From a virus, in IMG/VR virus record IMGVR_UViG_3300044716_000883, positions 1-64,000 of that record: 64,000 nt of DNA, one strand, 5' to 3'. The first letter of the stretch is position 1. Every line of letters starts with the position of its first letter. The position numbers were made by a program, and so were the translations under genes. Positions 41,537-48,889 of the stretch are shown here, piece by piece. The notes under the pieces were generated by a model. That model saw nothing but the letters and a program-made list of their open reading frames with translations. It searched no databases and was not told the origin of the DNA.

Positions 41537-42988
41537 ATGAAAAAATGGTTAGTAAGTATATTATTAATCGTTATATGTTTATTCGCTAAGATAGCGAACG
41601 GACAAGTTTACACTCAAACATTCATTGACAAATGCACTGGTCAAACCAAAGTAGCTACAACTACAATGGTTAACGGAAACGCTATCGTTTCATTCTATGG
41701 TCAAATTAAGACATTTACTCCAGCGCAAGTAACAAACGGAGAATTACAAGCTTGGCTTCAAGCAACGTATGTATCCTACAATTCACTAGCATGTCCAGTA
41801 TCAACTCCCGTAGTAACACAGACAGTGACTCAGGCAGTGTCGCAGGCAGCATCACAAGCAGCATCATCAGCAGCAAGCTCAGCAGCGTCATCAGCCGCTT
41901 CATCAGCAGCCTCAAGCGCAGCAAGTGGAGCAGCTTCAGGAGCAGCAAGCGGAGCCGCAAGTGGAGCAGCATCAAGCGGAGCAGCAGCTTCAAGTGGCGC
42001 TTCAGCCTCAAGCGGTACAGCAGCATCCTCGAGTGGATCTTCATCCCAATCATCATCGGGTTCGTCCTCGTCTTCATCTTCTGGTTCGTCATCCTCATCT
42101 GGGGAATCGTCTTCATCAAGCTCATCTGGAAGCAGCAAAAGCGAAAGCAAATCAGAGACAAAATCAGAATCAAAGAGCGAATCTAAATCTGAAAGTAAAA
42201 GCGAATCTAAAGAAGAAAAGAAATCAGAAACTAAAGAGGAAAAAAAAGAGGAGAAGAAAGAAGAATCTAAAGAGGAAAAAAAGGAAGAGAAAAAAGAAGA
42301 TAAGAAAGAAGACAAAAAGGATGATAAGAAACAAGCCAAAATGAATCCTATAATGATAGGTTCAGATCTAACTGTAGCACAAAATCCTACAGGTGGATTC
42401 ACACCAATCATATCATTAAGTATGTCTCAAGCATCTGCTACAGGCGAATCAAGTTGGGGTATATCAAGTATGGTATGGGCTGATTTAAAGTCATTCGCTT
42501 TATCTGCGAATAAAAGCGATATGAACTTTAAGAACGGAGTACTCAAATCAATAGATGCTTATTCATATACCGTTGCTTACGTCGCAGGTACGCATATGAC
42601 TTTTGGTGGTTATACTCACATTATACCACATCCAAAATATGGTACGTTCGGCTATAACTTATCTGTTATTAATATTAAATTGAAAGAAGCTGTTGGTTAC
42701 TCATATTCAATGATGTCATCAACAACAGCATTCTGGACTAAACCATATCAAATAAGCAGAAAATCAACATTATCTCCAGGTGTATTCTTAATGGCGTCGC
42801 CATACACGTACAACAGCAAATCAGGCAGTACATGGAATTACAATGTAATGGGTTTGGTGGGCACAGGATATAGTTTTAAATTGAGTAAACGATTTGGGTT
42901 TAATATTGACTATAAAGCAAGCTTATCAACAGTACCAGGTACACCAATACTTAGCTTCTTCCTTGTAGGTTCAAGATTACAACTATAA
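41537..42988 (+). CDS. Secreted low-complexity protein with C-terminal beta-barrel-like domain
   Basis: The ATG at 41537 gives the proper signal peptide (KKWLVSILLIVICLFAKIANG); an ORF extension upstream is unlikely. After a short N-terminal domain (to about residue 95), residues about 100-195 are Ala/Ser repeats (AASSAASS, then GSSSSSS). Residues about 195-265 are Ser/Lys/Glu and then Lys/Glu/Asp-rich. The last ~210 residues look like an outer-membrane barrel (SSWGISSMVWADL, YSYTVAYVAGTHMTFGGYTH, ending FLVGSRLQL). Possibly a surface-exposed spacer on a barrel anchor. Confidence 0.65.
   Translation: MKKWLVSILLIVICLFAKIANGQVYTQTFIDKCTGQTKVATTTMVNGNAIVSFYGQIKTFTPAQVTNGELQAWLQATYVSYNSLACPVSTPVVTQTVTQAVSQAASQAASSAASSAASSAASSAASSAASGAASGAASGAASGAASSGAAASSGASASSGTAASSSGSSSQSSSGSSSSSSSGSSSSSGESSSSSSSGSSKSESKSETKSESKSESKSESKSESKEEKKSETKEEKKEEKKEESKEEKKEEKKEDKKEDKKDDKKQAKMNPIMIGSDLTVAQNPTGGFTPIISLSMSQASATGESSWGISSMVWADLKSFALSANKSDMNFKNGVLKSIDAYSYTVAYVAGTHMTFGGYTHIIPHPKYGTFGYNLSVINIKLKEAVGYSYSMMSSTTAFWTKPYQISRKSTLSPGVFLMASPYTYNSKSGSTWNYNVMGLVGTGYSFKLSKRFGFNIDYKASLSTVPGTPILSFFLVGSRLQL
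41820..42340 (+). repeat. Low-complexity coding repeat (Ala-Ser then Lys-Glu)
   Basis: Nearly continuous short repeats built from GCA/AGC/TCA codons and then GAA/AAA/AGA-type codons. Long frames on the opposite strand and in other + frames here are by-products of the composition. Confidence 0.9.
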
Positions 42989-42998
42989 ATTTGGGTTG

Positions 42999-43021
42999 GG
43001 CAAAATTTTAACGTATATTTA
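42999..43021 (+). promoter_or_regulatory. GGCA/TANATTYA promoter copy
   Basis: GGCAAAA, 8-nt spacer, TATATTTA; drives the small lipoprotein gene at 43057 after a 35-nt leader. Confidence 0.6.
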
Positions 43022-43056
43022 TTCTCGCTTAATTAATTAACAAAAACACAATTATT

Positions 43057-43218
43057 ATGAAAAAAGCAACATTAGTATTCGTAGTAGCATTAACATTAGC
43101 TGCTTGCGGAACTGGAAACACTGAGACTGTAGCAACTGATTCAACTGCTGTGTCTGCTGATACTACTGCTGTAGTAGCTGCTGACTCGACGAGTGTTGAT
43201 TCAACTACTACTAAGTAA
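43057..43218 (+). CDS. Small Ser/Thr-rich lipoprotein
   Basis: Fifty-three residues: a signal with lipobox LTLAAC (cysteine at residue 17), then a run of Asp, Ser, Thr, Val and Ala arranged in short repeats (TDSTAV, ADTTAV, ADSTSV). It is like the small disordered lipoproteins common in Bacteroidota. It has its own promoter and terminator, so it may be strongly expressed. Confidence 0.7.
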   Translation: MKKATLVFVVALTLAACGTGNTETVATDSTAVSADTTAVVAADSTSVDSTTTK

Positions 43219-43225
43219 TGATCGT

Positions 43226-43253
43226 GGCCTGTCTTTTGGACGGGCCAACTTTC
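43226..43253 (+). terminator. Terminator-like hairpin
   Basis: An 8-bp stem GGCCTGTC/GACGGGCC with one G-T pair, a 5-nt loop, and a mixed T-rich tail. Confidence 0.75.
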
Positions 43254-43270
43254 TGCTTTAAATTAACATT

Positions 43271-43636
43271 ATGTATAAGATTAAGAACAAAATAAGACAA
43301 ATACGTAAATTAATACGTTGGATACCTATCTTATGGAGAGATAGAGATTGGGATTATTATTTTGTTTATGAAATATTAAAACAAAAATTAATTGATACTG
43401 AAAAGTATATTCGTAGAGATGGTTTACATGTATTTAATGAGCACGATGCTGATAGTATTAAAACAGCAATCGAAATGATAGAGAAAGTACAAACTGAATA
43501 TCATCTTGATAAATACTTATCAGAAGCAACTGAGTGGACTACTGAGGGAATGAATAAAGCTATAAAGGATCATAATAAAGCTAAACAAGAATTATTCAAA
43601 TATCTAAACAATAACATTGAAAAATGGTGGGACTAG
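43271..43636 (+). CDS. Conserved phage protein of unknown function
   Basis: A 121-aa protein starting with a basic helix, then IRWIPILWRDRDWDYYFVYEILKQKL (about 15-40). This is a signature I associate with a family widespread in tailed phages of several phyla. The rest is charged helix (DADSIKTAIEMIEKV). It overlaps the next gene. No biochemical role is known. Confidence 0.7.
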   Translation: MYKIKNKIRQIRKLIRWIPILWRDRDWDYYFVYEILKQKLIDTEKYIRRDGLHVFNEHDADSIKTAIEMIEKVQTEYHLDKYLSEATEWTTEGMNKAIKDHNKAKQELFKYLNNNIEKWWD

Positions 43637-43854
43637 GTAAAAAATGTATTAAATGTTTACGTTGGTATCCTAAATTTATGTTTAGAAAGGATGGTAGGGT
43701 ATACCAAGTTGCAACTGAATTAGGTAAAGTTAGAACATGTAGAATATGTTCTTGGAAAGAATCAGGTAGAGATAGTGTTGTAAGATGGAATGGAACTAAA
43801 TTTGAAGTTGTAACTTTAACATTAAAGCAACGAATTAAAGAATTATTAGGATGA
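43624..43854 (+). CDS. Small zinc-finger protein
   Basis: A 76-aa protein with two CxxC pairs (CIKC, 8-11; CRIC, 39-42) separated by a basic, aromatic hairpin (RWYPKFMFRKDGRVYQ), consistent with a zinc finger. It overlaps the conserved protein upstream by 13 nt. Confidence 0.6.
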   Translation: MVGLGKKCIKCLRWYPKFMFRKDGRVYQVATELGKVRTCRICSWKESGRDSVVRWNGTKFEVVTLTLKQRIKELLG

Positions 43855-43991
43855 TAGCACTAATTATATCAATTGCAGTAGCAACTATTATATCTATACT
43901 TTGGGTTAGAGGTATAGATAACATGAAACAAAATCCTGACTATAAGGGATACGATTTATTTGATGAAGAAGATAAAAACAATATAATATGA
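43851..43991 (+). CDS. 46-aa membrane protein
   Basis: The ATG overlaps the previous TGA, and the TGA overlaps the next ATG, both as ATGA. A hydrophobic helix (LIISIAVATIISILWV) is followed by an acidic tail (YDLFDEEDKN). It may form a pair with the adjacent single-pass protein. Confidence 0.55.
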   Translation: MIALIISIAVATIISILWVRGIDNMKQNPDYKGYDLFDEEDKNNII

Positions 43992-44248
43992 AACAATACA
44001 TTAGCCCAATATTAACAGCATGCTCATTAATTGCCCTGTTAACAACAATTTACTTTCAGAATGAAAGAGTTAATCAATTTAAATTTGAAGTAAAAACATT
44101 AAAATCAACAGCAGATAGTTTACACGATGAATTATTTATTAGACACGTTATAAATGAAAGATACGAGTTATCTCTAGATCATTTACAGAAAGTAAATCCA
44201 AATGCTGCTCTTGAGTTTGTAAATTTTATGAACCACGAGACTGAATAG
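43988..44248 (+). CDS. Single-pass membrane protein with periplasmic coiled coil
   Basis: An 86-aa protein with a transmembrane helix at about 5-24 (ISPILTACSLIALLTTIYF) followed by a charged helical region (NERVNQFKFEVKTLKSTADSL). This is the layout of i-spanins and of several small phage inner-membrane proteins. A TATATTTATA element follows its end. Confidence 0.55.
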   Translation: MKQYISPILTACSLIALLTTIYFQNERVNQFKFEVKTLKSTADSLHDELFIRHVINERYELSLDHLQKVNPNAALEFVNFMNHETE

Positions 44249-44283
44249 TATCACTTCCTAATTAGCGTATATTTATATATGCT

Positions 44284-44511
44284 ATGATACGATACGCTAA
44301 ACATAATAATAAAGAATACATCGTAATAGATAGCTCGTTTGAAATTAACGGGCTAAAATCCCCACTGCACGTTCAAATTAATATTAATGGTTTTACTCAA
44401 GAGGAAAAAGACTTACTGTATAAAACATCTGCAGTAGCTTTTAATCGTCACATCAATTTCTCTAAAAAACCTACAGTAGCTCCTAAGAAACCTTGGTGGA
44501 ATATTTGGTGA
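44284..44511 (+). CDS. Small protein with C-terminal WWxxW motif
   Basis: A 75-aa protein with beta strands at the start (IRYAKHNNKEYIVIDSS), then a helix and a tail KKPWWNIW. A similar aromatic tail (PKRKWYQLW) ends the protein at 50174, so they may belong to one family. GTATATTTATATATG stands just upstream as promoter and leader. Confidence 0.5.
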   Translation: MIRYAKHNNKEYIVIDSSFEINGLKSPLHVQININGFTQEEKDLLYKTSAVAFNRHINFSKKPTVAPKKPWWNIW

Positions 44512-44512
44512 A

Positions 44513-44535
44513 GGCAAAACAATAGCTTAGATTTA
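44513..44535 (+). promoter_or_regulatory. GGCA/TANATTYA promoter copy
   Basis: GGCAAAA, 8-nt spacer, TAGATTTA; the phosphatase ATG is only 5 nt downstream, so its mRNA may be leaderless. Confidence 0.55.
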
Positions 44536-44539
44536 AGCT

Positions 44540-45340
44540 ATGAAATTAGTAGTAATAGGCGATATTCATGGTCGTGATATATGGAAACAAATCGTAGCTA
44601 AAGAGCACGACGATACAGATGAATTTATATTTGTAGGTGATTACTTTGATTCATTTACAGTTAAAGGTCTAGACCAAATAAATAACTTTCTAGACATTAT
44701 TGATTTCAGAAACACATCTATATACCATAAAGTAACATTATTAATTGGTAACCACGATTATCATTATTACCCAGGTATTGAGGATAATGGCACCTCAGGC
44801 TACCAAACATTAATGGCGCCATCAATCAAACACGTAGTAAGCGAAAATAAACAATATCTACAAGCAGCTTATCAAGTTGACGAATTTGTTTTTACACACG
44901 CTGGATTAAGTAGTGAATGGTTAGATGATAATATTGTAATGTGGGATGTACCTAATTTAGCAATGTATGTTAATGATTTATTCTATTATCAACCTCAAAA
45001 ATTAGCTTATCGTTCATATAAACAAGTTGGAGATAAAGTATATGGAGTTGGTGGTTATGGTAATGAAACATTTCAGGGTCCACTTTGGATCAGACCTAAA
45101 GCATTAATGGCTGCTAATAAGTCTACTCAAGACGGTAAACTTACTAATAAAGAAACCCTTAAAAACCATATCATTCAGGTAGTAGGACATACACCACAAG
45201 ATACAATTGATATTAAAGGTAAATCTACTGGCGGTAGATATTACTTCATAGACACACTTGAATATGGACAAAATCAATATTTGGTGATCAAAGATGGAGT
45301 CGTATCTTTAGGAGAATTAAATAATAAAGATGAAAAGTAA
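44540..45340 (+). CDS. Calcineurin-like metallophosphatase
   Basis: A 266-aa phosphoesterase. The metal-site motifs are all present in order: GDIHGRD (7-13), GDYFD (33-37), GNHDYHY (73-79), THAG (115-118) and GHTP (217-220). Such enzymes hydrolyse phosphoproteins, nucleotides or RNA ends; in phage lambda a related protein is a Ser/Thr phosphatase. It overlaps the next gene by 11 nt. Confidence 0.9.
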   Translation: MKLVVIGDIHGRDIWKQIVAKEHDDTDEFIFVGDYFDSFTVKGLDQINNFLDIIDFRNTSIYHKVTLLIGNHDYHYYPGIEDNGTSGYQTLMAPSIKHVVSENKQYLQAAYQVDEFVFTHAGLSSEWLDDNIVMWDVPNLAMYVNDLFYYQPQKLAYRSYKQVGDKVYGVGGYGNETFQGPLWIRPKALMAANKSTQDGKLTNKETLKNHIIQVVGHTPQDTIDIKGKSTGGRYYFIDTLEYGQNQYLVIKDGVVSLGELNNKDEK

Positions 45341-45950
45341 ATTCTACATCAAGGATAAACGAACACTAAAACAGAAACTAACTGACTTTGGTCATAGTAT
45401 GTTGTTCTGGAGGGGTAGAAAGAAAGGTATGATTCATACTAGGAATATTACTTGGAATGATATTAGAGCTGTATTCTTCCCTAAGAACTTCTATGAAAAA
45501 TATCATTACTTAGGATCAGTTCCATATAATAAGTTAGGTCCTATTTTTGAAGCAATGGAGCCGTTAGTAATCTTTATGGATTATAAAGCAAAGCCTTGGT
45601 GGTGTCCTAGATGGTTTCTTAGATTCTTACATTTGTTTGGTGATGATAATTCAATAGTGAGAGTTAGGAATAGGTTTCTAAGCAATCTAAAATGCAAAAT
45701 CACAGGACACATTGCAATGATGGACTACAAAACCAAATGGACTGATTATGATTTAAGAATATCAGTTGTAGGAAATAGGCAAGTACAAAATTTAACTGAT
45801 GCTATTGAAGCTAGATACTATGAAGTAGGTTATAGAACAGACCTTGCAGATCAAATCAAAAAATTAGATCCAGATACGGTATATAATAGTGGTTATACAA
45901 TTAGTAGTATGAAAGCAGAATTAATGAGATTAGGACATGAAGAATATTAA
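45330..45950 (+). CDS. Conserved phage protein of unknown function
   Basis: A 206-aa protein rich in aromatic and basic residues. KPWWCPRWFLRFLHLFGDD (about 88-106) and KTKWTDYDLRISVVGNRQ (about 135-152) resemble a widespread phage family with an invariant tryptophan/proline motif followed by a DLRI segment. It is all cytosolic by composition. Function unknown. Confidence 0.6.
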   Translation: MKSKFYIKDKRTLKQKLTDFGHSMLFWRGRKKGMIHTRNITWNDIRAVFFPKNFYEKYHYLGSVPYNKLGPIFEAMEPLVIFMDYKAKPWWCPRWFLRFLHLFGDDNSIVRVRNRFLSNLKCKITGHIAMMDYKTKWTDYDLRISVVGNRQVQNLTDAIEARYYEVGYRTDLADQIKKLDPDTVYNSGYTISSMKAELMRLGHEEY

Positions 45951-45965
45951 ACCAAAATATTTGAA

Positions 45966-46274
45966 ATGAAACGAGAAGATAAAAATAAGTTAATATTAAA
46001 GGAACTGATTGATAAGATGTTTGAGATGGCAGGACACGATCTTAAATTTGAAGATGTAGAAGATAGAAAGGATAATTGGTTTCAACAATACACAATGACT
46101 GAGGCTCAAAATGAGGAGTGGAGGGATTGGGGTATTAAATTAATAATGAAAAAGCGACGTTATAATAGGTACTTAGCAGATCGCGAAATGAGAATGTTAG
46201 ATTTATATTGTGGACTAAAAATATCAGATTCAAAATATGACACCAAAAGAAAAAGCAATAGAAATAGTAAATAA
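45966..46274 (+). CDS. Conserved phage protein of unknown function
   Basis: A 102-aa protein containing ELIDKMFEMAGHDLKFEDV and then DNWFQQYTMTEAQNEEWRDWG, an all-helical family that recurs in many phages. It overlaps the next gene by 38 nt in another frame. No function is known. Confidence 0.65.
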   Translation: MKREDKNKLILKELIDKMFEMAGHDLKFEDVEDRKDNWFQQYTMTEAQNEEWRDWGIKLIMKKRRYNRYLADREMRMLDLYCGLKISDSKYDTKRKSNRNSK

Positions 46275-46467
46275 ATACATGAGTATAAGAAGTATTAATT
46301 TACATGATCATTCAATAATATACTTACTACAACATAAACAGTGTGCATTGGTAGCAGTAGATGAGATAATAAAAGCAACAAAAGGATATTCATATGTAGT
46401 GGGATATGATATGTTGAGTCACGATATCTATTGGGAAGATGTAAAACAAGAAATAGAAAACCTATGA
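46237..46467 (+). CDS. Small conserved phage protein
   Basis: A 76-aa protein with KEKAIEIVNKYM at the start, QCALVAVDEIIKAT in the middle and YWEDVKQEIENL at the end. This pattern is frequent in phages of Bacteroidota. It is helical and acidic. The TGA is overlapped by the next ATG. Confidence 0.65.
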   Translation: MTPKEKAIEIVNKYMSIRSINLHDHSIIYLLQHKQCALVAVDEIIKATKGYSYVVGYDMLSHDIYWEDVKQEIENL

Positions 46468-46667
46468 CAGGTAAAAAACAACCTAAACGCAACTGGTTCA
46501 TTGTAATGAACTCACAACTAGAATACTTTTGTGGATTAATGTATGGTGGTCAGTTAGTATGGAGTAGTGATTACAACGAAGCAAAACCACTAGACGACGA
46601 ACGCAAATTTAGAACGTTACAAATGCTTTGTATGGGCGAGGAACTAGTCTTAGATTATATTAAATAA
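46464..46667 (+). CDS. Small hypothetical protein
   Basis: Starts at an ATG overlapping the previous TGA, giving 67 aa; a longer frame beginning at 46431 is unlikely. It is a basic N-terminus followed by NWFIVMNSQLEYFCGLMYGG. No family recognised. Confidence 0.5.
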   Translation: MTGKKQPKRNWFIVMNSQLEYFCGLMYGGQLVWSSDYNEAKPLDDERKFRTLQMLCMGEELVLDYIK

Positions 46668-46673
46668 GTAGTT

Positions 46674-46862
46674 ATGGAAGACGAATATATGAAACGCGTT
46701 CGAGAACGCTTCTATAAACAGGTAAGAGAAACAAATTGGGGAGCTGGTGATGAGAAAGTATGTAAACCTAGAGGCCGCAAACCAAAACAATACACTAGAC
46801 CAGATTCAGTCCCTTATAAATCACTAAACGATATAAAACAATCTAAATACAATTGGCTATGA
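46674..46862 (+). CDS. Small basic hypothetical protein
   Basis: Sixty-two residues, strongly basic (KRVRERFYKQVRE; KPRGRKPKQYTRP). The GRKP core is like a single AT-hook-type segment. The TGA overlaps the next ATG. Confidence 0.45.
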   Translation: MEDEYMKRVRERFYKQVRETNWGAGDEKVCKPRGRKPKQYTRPDSVPYKSLNDIKQSKYNWL

Positions 46863-47143
46863 GTAGTATCAGTATAGACGTAGACATTGATGATATCATC
46901 TGGGGAATGGGCTCTTATGATAGAAGAGAATTCTTTAAATCAATGCAAGATGAAGGTTACATTTCTAAATCATGTATCATTACAAAGGATGGTGAAGTTA
47001 AAGCAGCAGGCCATATAGAACGAAATAAAATAGCTGAAAGTAATGATGATTTTAACAAAGCGCTACAAATATTATTTGGTAGGGGTTGGCTGTTAACTAA
47101 GGAACAAGAACAATATGTAATTGAACTAGCAAAACGATTCTAA
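46859..47143 (+). CDS. Conserved phage protein
   Basis: The ATG at 46859 overlaps the previous stop. The 94-aa product begins ISIDVDIDDIIWGMGSYDRREF, a segment known to me from small proteins in Bacteroidota phages, and ends with LLTKEQEQYVIELAKRF. Acidic and helical; function unknown. Confidence 0.55.
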   Translation: MSSISIDVDIDDIIWGMGSYDRREFFKSMQDEGYISKSCIITKDGEVKAAGHIERNKIAESNDDFNKALQILFGRGWLLTKEQEQYVIELAKRF

Positions 47144-47144
47144 T

Positions 47145-47339
47145 ATGGAAAATAAGTATAAGTTACTACCTCACAATTATTTCGGATTTGAATTATTCGA
47201 AGAAGTATTTAAAGTAATTAATGAGCGTGGTTATCAACACGATGATCAAATGTTTAAAGCTGGTGTAGCAAGCGCCGAAGCTGCAGTTAGACGTTTACGT
47301 GAAGAATACTACGAAGCGATCTCAACCACTCCGTTCTAG
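47145..47339 (+). CDS. Small hypothetical protein
   Basis: Sixty-four residues with a TAATATG start. Helical (FELFEEVFKVINERGYQ; AAVRRLREEYYEAI). It is the last gene before the secreted nuclease. Confidence 0.5.
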   Translation: MENKYKLLPHNYFGFELFEEVFKVINERGYQHDDQMFKAGVASAEAAVRRLREEYYEAISTTPF

Positions 47340-47362
47340 TAGAGTTATGGATATTTATAGGC

Positions 47363-47995
47363 ATGAAGAAATGCCTAATATCCCTACTATTAACATTAGT
47401 AGCAGTTATATCTTATAGTCAAGATGTAGTTACATTAACACACAAGTCGTATACAACACATTATAGTAAGTCAAAACACTATCCAGTTAAGGTAGAGTGG
47501 TGGGTTACTAGAGCAAATTTAACATGTGCTGTTAAAGCCAAGCGTGGTGATAAATTTATAGCTGATCCTAAATTACCAGCCGAAACAAATTTACAAGCAG
47601 ATTATACAGGTCAAGGATTCGATCGTGGACACAATTTCCCAGCAGCAGACGCTGCTTGTGATCAAGTGGCAAACGACGAATCATTTTATTTTAGTAACAT
47701 GACCGCTCAATACCCAGCACTCAATCGTGGTGATTGGAAAGCATTAGAAACATTAGTACGCGACTACGCTATTAAAGAAGATTCAGTACACGTTTGGTGT
47801 GGGTCAGTAGGTGTAGCTAAGAAAATTGGTACAACATCAGTTCCAACACAGTGTTGGAAAGTAATATACTTCAAGAAATCAAACGAATGGATGGCTTTCT
47901 TATTTGATAACAATACAAGTAAAGCAGACGGACTTAAGAATAATGAAGCAACATTAGCTGATATTGAAAAATTAACTGGCTTTAAATTTAAGTAA
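47363..47995 (+). CDS. Secreted DNA/RNA non-specific endonuclease (NucA/EndoG family)
   Basis: A 210-aa protein with a signal peptide (KKCLISLLLTLVAVISYS, before QDVV). The catalytic motif is FDRGHNFPAAD (86-96, with the essential His90), followed by FYFSNMTAQYPALNRGDW (108-125) carrying the metal-binding Asn, as in bacterial NucA and mitochondrial EndoG. Export means it acts outside the cytoplasm. It could degrade DNA from competing phages or lysed neighbours, or free nucleotides at lysis. A GATATTTATAGG promoter-like box precedes it. Confidence 0.9.
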   Translation: MKKCLISLLLTLVAVISYSQDVVTLTHKSYTTHYSKSKHYPVKVEWWVTRANLTCAVKAKRGDKFIADPKLPAETNLQADYTGQGFDRGHNFPAADAACDQVANDESFYFSNMTAQYPALNRGDWKALETLVRDYAIKEDSVHVWCGSVGVAKKIGTTSVPTQCWKVIYFKKSNEWMAFLFDNNTSKADGLKNNEATLADIEKLTGFKFK

Positions 47996-47999
47996 AACA

Positions 48000-48398
48000 A
48001 TGTTTACCCCAAACCACTTACACCTATTAGTGAAAGGTTATATCACTAACCCCCCAAAATCAGAAGAAACTTTAAATATTTGGTTTCGAGAATTAGTAAA
48101 TAAAGTAGGAATGGTTGTTGTCGCAGGACCAACTTCAGTTTATGTTAATGAACCTGGAAATGAGGGCATAACAGGAACCGTAACTTTAGCTACATCACAT
48201 GCTTCAATTCACGTGTGGGATGCTTTAGAATTACCTATGTTCCAATTTGATTTATATAGTTGTTCAGATTTTACTCCTGAACAAGTACTAAATCACATCG
48301 ATGAGAATTTCTCATTACAATCAGCAACATGGCAGTTCATAGATAGGAATAGCGATGATTTCAAGTTGATTGATAGTGGGAAGTGGAAGGCAGAGTAA
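48000..48398 (+). CDS. S-adenosylmethionine decarboxylase-like protein
   Basis: A 132-aa SpeD-type protein. GITGTVTLATSHASIHVW (56-73) matches the self-cleavage region ESHxSIHTW: S66 would become the pyruvoyl group and H71 is kept. FDLYSCSD supplies the catalytic cysteine (C88). The residue before the serine is Thr instead of Glu. AdoMet decarboxylase makes the aminopropyl donor for spermidine. Cyanophages also carry speD. The changed cleavage site means activity should be checked. Confidence 0.75.
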   Translation: MFTPNHLHLLVKGYITNPPKSEETLNIWFRELVNKVGMVVVAGPTSVYVNEPGNEGITGTVTLATSHASIHVWDALELPMFQFDLYSCSDFTPEQVLNHIDENFSLQSATWQFIDRNSDDFKLIDSGKWKAE

Positions 48399-48412
48399 TG
48401 GTCGTAGATTTA
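48389..48412 (+). promoter_or_regulatory. GGCA/TANATTYA promoter copy
   Basis: GGCAGAG overlapping the stop of the speD-like gene, 9-nt spacer, TAGATTTA; next ATG at 48430. Confidence 0.6.
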
Positions 48413-48429
48413 CGTCAAATAAATAAATA

Positions 48430-48636
48430 ATGGCAATACAAACTAGAGACGAAGCACAAGACAAATTCAGTAGAAGAGTAGACAAAACATTATTTAAAAA
48501 GAAAAAACATGTGCCATTGAGCCAAGAGTCATGGGATGACTTGAGTCGTAGAGGTGCATCGTTGGCTGAGCAGGAAGAGTGGATTAAATTGAGACGTAGA
48601 CAAAAAGAACGAGAAGACAACATTAAAAATAGCTAA
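48430..48636 (+). CDS. Small charged hypothetical protein
   Basis: Sixty-eight residues, highly charged and helical (FKKKKHVPLSQESWDDLSRR; WIKLRRRQKEREDN). Follows a GGCA-class promoter. No family recognised. Confidence 0.5.
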   Translation: MAIQTRDEAQDKFSRRVDKTLFKKKKHVPLSQESWDDLSRRGASLAEQEEWIKLRRRQKEREDNIKNS

Positions 48637-48637
48637 G

Positions 48638-48832
48638 ATGACAACCAACACAGAGTTAGAACTTAAATGCCTTAAAATTGAGGCAATGGTTAGAGCAATG
48701 GTAATGAATGGCGTTACGGATAATCGAAAGTTAGTTGACGCTGTTAGCAACTATTACCCACCACTATCAGCATGGGAACAAGAAATGTTCAGTGAAGCGA
48801 TTATATACGCAAAGTATGGAGTCCTAAATTAG
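48638..48832 (+). CDS. Small hypothetical protein
   Basis: Sixty-four residues; the ATG follows one base after the previous stop. Helical (KCLKIEAMVRAMVMNGV) with an aromatic C-terminal segment (YYPPLSAWEQEMFSEAIIYA). Function unknown. Confidence 0.5.
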   Translation: MTTNTELELKCLKIEAMVRAMVMNGVTDNRKLVDAVSNYYPPLSAWEQEMFSEAIIYAKYGVLN

Positions 48833-48836
48833 GGCA

Positions 48837-48860
48837 GGCAGGGTAGATAGTGTAGATTTA
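48837..48860 (+). promoter_or_regulatory. GGCA/TANATTYA promoter copy
   Basis: GGCAGGG, 9-nt spacer, TAGATTTA; ahead of the DUF932 gene. Confidence 0.6.
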
Positions 48861-48889
48861 AGTATTATAAAAAATTAAAATAAAAGGTT

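Noticed and set aside
41715-42411. Long open frames on the minus strand and in other + frames
   Set aside because: They result from the Ala/Ser and Lys/Glu repeats of the real gene; no start context or family.
48413-48429. T4 late-promoter-like TAAATAAATAA strings before start codons
   Set aside because: The same A-rich strings occur ahead of genes with other clear promoters and are better explained as translation leaders.
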